Below are positions 6,045 through 7,418 of a DNA stretch of 7,418 bases, piece after piece (position 1 is the stretch's first letter; each line of letters opens with the position of its first letter). The DNA comes from an uncultured Clostridia bacterium (lineage in GTDB: Bacteria; Bacillota; Clostridia; Oscillospirales; CAG-272), in the NCBI GenBank assembly GCA_946404295.1, contig CAMJDE010000088.1, positions 1-7,418 of the forward strand. The letters are read 5' to 3'. A model generated the notes under the pieces. The model was not told the origin of the DNA. It was given only the letters and a program-made list of their open reading frames with translations, and ran no database searches. The position numbers and the translations under genes were made by a program.

Positions 6045-6563
6045 TCAGCGGAACAGGCGGCGGAAGCGCGCCCGGTATTTCACGCACCAGAGAACGATCA
6101 GGCGGGTGAGAAGAACGTCGAAGAGCAGGAAGACGACCTCCCAGAGCACGACGGTCAGAACCTTCATCCAGACCGACGCGGGGACCTCGAGCCCGAAAAA
6201 GCGGAGCCCGAGCCACGCCGCGGCGGCGGCGAGAGCGTTGCCGACGAGGAGTTTTAACAAAAAGGACGGGAGGCGCGGGAGTTTTTCAAGCCAATATTTG
6301 AGGATGGGCCAGATCCCGCCGAAAAAGACGTATTCGAGCGTGACGAAGCGCCCGGGAAGCAACAGAAACGAGAGCACCGACACCACGATATAGAGGAGCC
6401 AGCACCAGATCCCGCGGCACTCGATCAGAACCAGCGTGACGAAAAACGAGGCGACCATGACCGCCGCGAGGTCGAGCACGTCGAGAAGACTGCCGAGGAA
6501 AAGGAGCAATACCGAGAGCGCGGCGAGCACCGACGAGAGGGTCAGCGCGCGGACGGGTTTCAT
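6045..6563 (-). CDS. Small six-helix membrane protein, unknown function
   Basis: This 172-residue, strongly hydrophobic protein has about six predicted membrane segments (roughly residues 5-25, 28-47, 51-71, 74-92, 98-120 and 133-160) and ends in a basic tail (KYRARFRRLFR), which suggests a cytoplasmic C-terminus. Its start ATG at 6561-6563 overlaps the TGA of the J-domain gene as ATGA. This start is preferred over a longer in-frame extension, which would lie over the J-domain coding sequence. No good Shine-Dalgarno is present, only a G-run, so translation probably depends on coupling with the upstream gene. Size and helix number recall the substrate-binding S components of ECF transporters, but no signature was recognised and that idea is weak. 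rimO follows 22 nt later. Confidence 0.85.
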   Translation of the reverse strand: MKPVRALTLSSVLAALSVLLLFLGSLLDVLDLAAVMVASFFVTLVLIECRGIWCWLLYIVVSVLSFLLLPGRFVTLEYVFFGGIWPILKYWLEKLPRLPSFLLKLLVGNALAAAAAWLGLRFFGLEVPASVWMKVLTVVLWEVVFLLFDVLLTRLIVLWCVKYRARFRRLFR

Positions 6564-7219
6564 CGGCAGCCCCCGCAGAGGTTGCAGAGCAGGTTGGCAA
6601 GGCAGAGCGTGGTGCAGAAATCTGCGTCGCAGCAACCCGCGCTCTCGCGGCGATAGGCGCCCTCGTTGTAGTAGGTGCTGCCGTAGCCCGACGCAGAGCG
6701 GTTGAACATCTCCTTCGCCTGCTGATACTCTTCGTTGTCGGGGTCCATACCGCACGCCGTCTCGAGTTCGCGCATCGCGTCGTTCATCCAGCCGCGGTGC
6801 ATCAGGACCACACTCTTTAAAAAGTGCCACTCGGCGCTCCGCTCGTTTTCGGGGATCCGCGAGAGGATGCCGTCGGCGGCGGCGACACGGCGCGCGTTGA
6901 GATGCCGACGCGCCTCGCAGTAGGCGGCGTAGTGCGGATCGTTCGGGTCGCCGCCCGTCCTGCCGGAACGGGTCTTGCCCGCACCGGGGCGGTAGCCCTC
7001 GCCGGTCTGTTCCCGCATCTTGGCGTCGATGCGCTCGTTCTTGATCGCGTCGTACGCCTCGTTGATCTCCTTCATCTTTTCGGTCGCGAGATCGGCGAGC
7101 GGGTTGTCGGCGGCGTAGTTGTCGGGATGGTATTTCCGCGCCAGTTTGCGGTAGGCTTCCTTGACCTCCTCGTCGGAGGCGGTGGGCGGGATCCCGAGGA
7201 TCTGATAGGGGTCTTTCAT
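6560..7219 (-). CDS. J-domain protein with TPR-like middle and cysteine-rich tail
   Basis: The 219-residue protein opens with a clear J domain (about 1-68) carrying the HPD motif at 31-33, which stimulates DnaK ATPase. A Gly/Arg-rich linker (72-92) follows, then two TPR-like helical pairs (about 95-168). The tail has seven cysteines in the last 24 residues (196, 197, 202, 206, 212, 215, 218), spaced CC-x4-C-x3-C-x5-C-x2-C-x2-C. It is not DnaJ itself: the CxxCxGxG zinc-finger repeats and the C-terminal client domains are absent. The tail could bind a metal or an Fe-S cluster, or be lipidated or membrane-associated; none of this is shown. The start ATG overlaps the upstream TGA as ATGA and has AAGGAG about 8 nt upstream. 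The neighbouring membrane protein and DUF5685-like gene are translationally linked to it, so its DnaK-recruiting role may serve a membrane or metal-related process. Confidence 0.92.
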   Translation of the reverse strand: MKDPYQILGIPPTASDEEVKEAYRKLARKYHPDNYAADNPLADLATEKMKEINEAYDAIKNERIDAKMREQTGEGYRPGAGKTRSGRTGGDPNDPHYAAYCEARRHLNARRVAAADGILSRIPENERSAEWHFLKSVVLMHRGWMNDAMRELETACGMDPDNEEYQQAKEMFNRSASGYGSTYYNEGAYRRESAGCCDADFCTTLCLANLLCNLCGGCR

Positions 7220-7418
7220 CTTTGTTCTCCTTCCGGCTTTTCGCCGGGGGTGATCTCTTCGGTTTTCAGATAGGCGACGCGGCGCGGTAGCCCGATATAG
7301 AGGATATTGTCGGTGATCTCCGAGAAGTCGTCGCGTTTTGCGGGCAGGAGCGCGATCGCGCGCTCGAGCGCGGTGAGTTCGAGGAGCAGCGCCGTGTGGA
7401 GCGCGTTCTTCTCGCCGG
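7216..7418 (-). CDS. C-terminal end of a DUF5685-like protein (partial)
   Basis: An open frame enters from the window edge (first whole codon at 7414-7416) and gives 66 residues ending in TGA at 7216-7218. It overlaps the J-domain start as ATGA. The segment is helical, with an ELTALERAIALLPAKRDDF stretch followed by EITDNILYIGLPRRVAYL. The NILYIGL block, and the position directly upstream of a J-domain protein with a cysteine tail, resemble the end of DUF5685 proteins of Clostridia as I remember them. Those proteins have several conserved cysteines near the N-terminus, outside this window. The reading frame is well supported by coupling and codon use; the family name is a recollection that needs the missing upstream part. 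A short hairpin (7233-7237 with 7243-7247) lies in its last codons, just before the J-domain ribosome binding site. Confidence 0.6.
   Translation of the reverse strand, partial: GEKNALHTALLLELTALERAIALLPAKRDDFSEITDNILYIGLPRRVAYLKTEEITPGEKPEGEQR

Noticed and set aside
4130..6109. Open frame of about 659 codons on the plus strand across pgsA and rimO
   Set aside because: It is antisense to two well-conserved genes and runs through their intergenic gap without any ribosome binding site or recognisable domain, so it is a shadow frame.
6564..6830. N-terminal extension of the membrane protein to 261 residues
   Set aside because: The extension overlaps the J-domain gene in another frame and is arginine-rich and non-hydrophobic. 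The ATG in the ATGA overlap is the natural start.

Overview
The window is a GC-rich stretch of bacterial chromosome, judged by eye to be around 60% G+C. It most resembles an uncultured, probably gut-derived member of Clostridia (Bacillota). Three things suggest this: the rpsO-pnp pair, the rimO-pgsA pair, and a J-domain protein with a cysteine-rich tail preceded by what looks like a DUF5685 C-terminus. The lineage is inferred from gene content and was not tested by a search. All recognisable genes lie on the minus strand, so transcription runs from high to low coordinates. The large plus-strand reading frames are antisense shadows caused by the GC-rich codon bias.

Reading in the direction of transcription, 7418 to 4028 looks like one tightly packed operon. 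It starts with the end of a DUF5685-like protein and continues with a J-domain/TPR-like protein with seven cysteines in its last 24 residues, then a small protein with about six membrane segments. The first three genes are joined by ATGA stop/start overlaps. After gaps of 22 and 30 nt come rimO (ribosomal protein S12 methylthiotransferase) and pgsA (phosphatidylglycerophosphate synthase). The operon promoter lies outside the window.

An AT-rich gap follows, carrying a near-consensus extended -10 promoter at 3946-3974. It drives rpsO (ribosomal protein S15) and pnp (polynucleotide phosphorylase). The rpsO leader of about 105 nt and the 188-nt rpsO-pnp spacer both contain inverted repeats. One pairs exactly with the pnp ribosome binding site. 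S15 and PNPase are known to autoregulate in other bacteria, so these are reasonable candidate control elements. A hairpin with a T-tract at 1220-1249 ends the unit.

The last gene (229-1119) encodes a membrane-anchored protein with the layout of a VanY-type (M15B) D-Ala-D-Ala carboxypeptidase. Every expected zinc-ligand and catalytic position is replaced, so it is probably a pseudoenzyme. Beyond it, 115-246 holds four back-to-back hairpins with unrelated stems, each preceded by a 6-nt spacer resembling ATATCA. This intergenic palindrome array reaches into the last codons of the gene.

Most of the window is housekeeping (translation, RNA turnover, phospholipid synthesis). The less explained parts are the palindrome array, the degenerate peptidase, the DUF5685/J-domain/membrane-protein cluster and the pnp leader. 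I saw no CRISPR array, tRNA, rRNA, transposase or phage gene.
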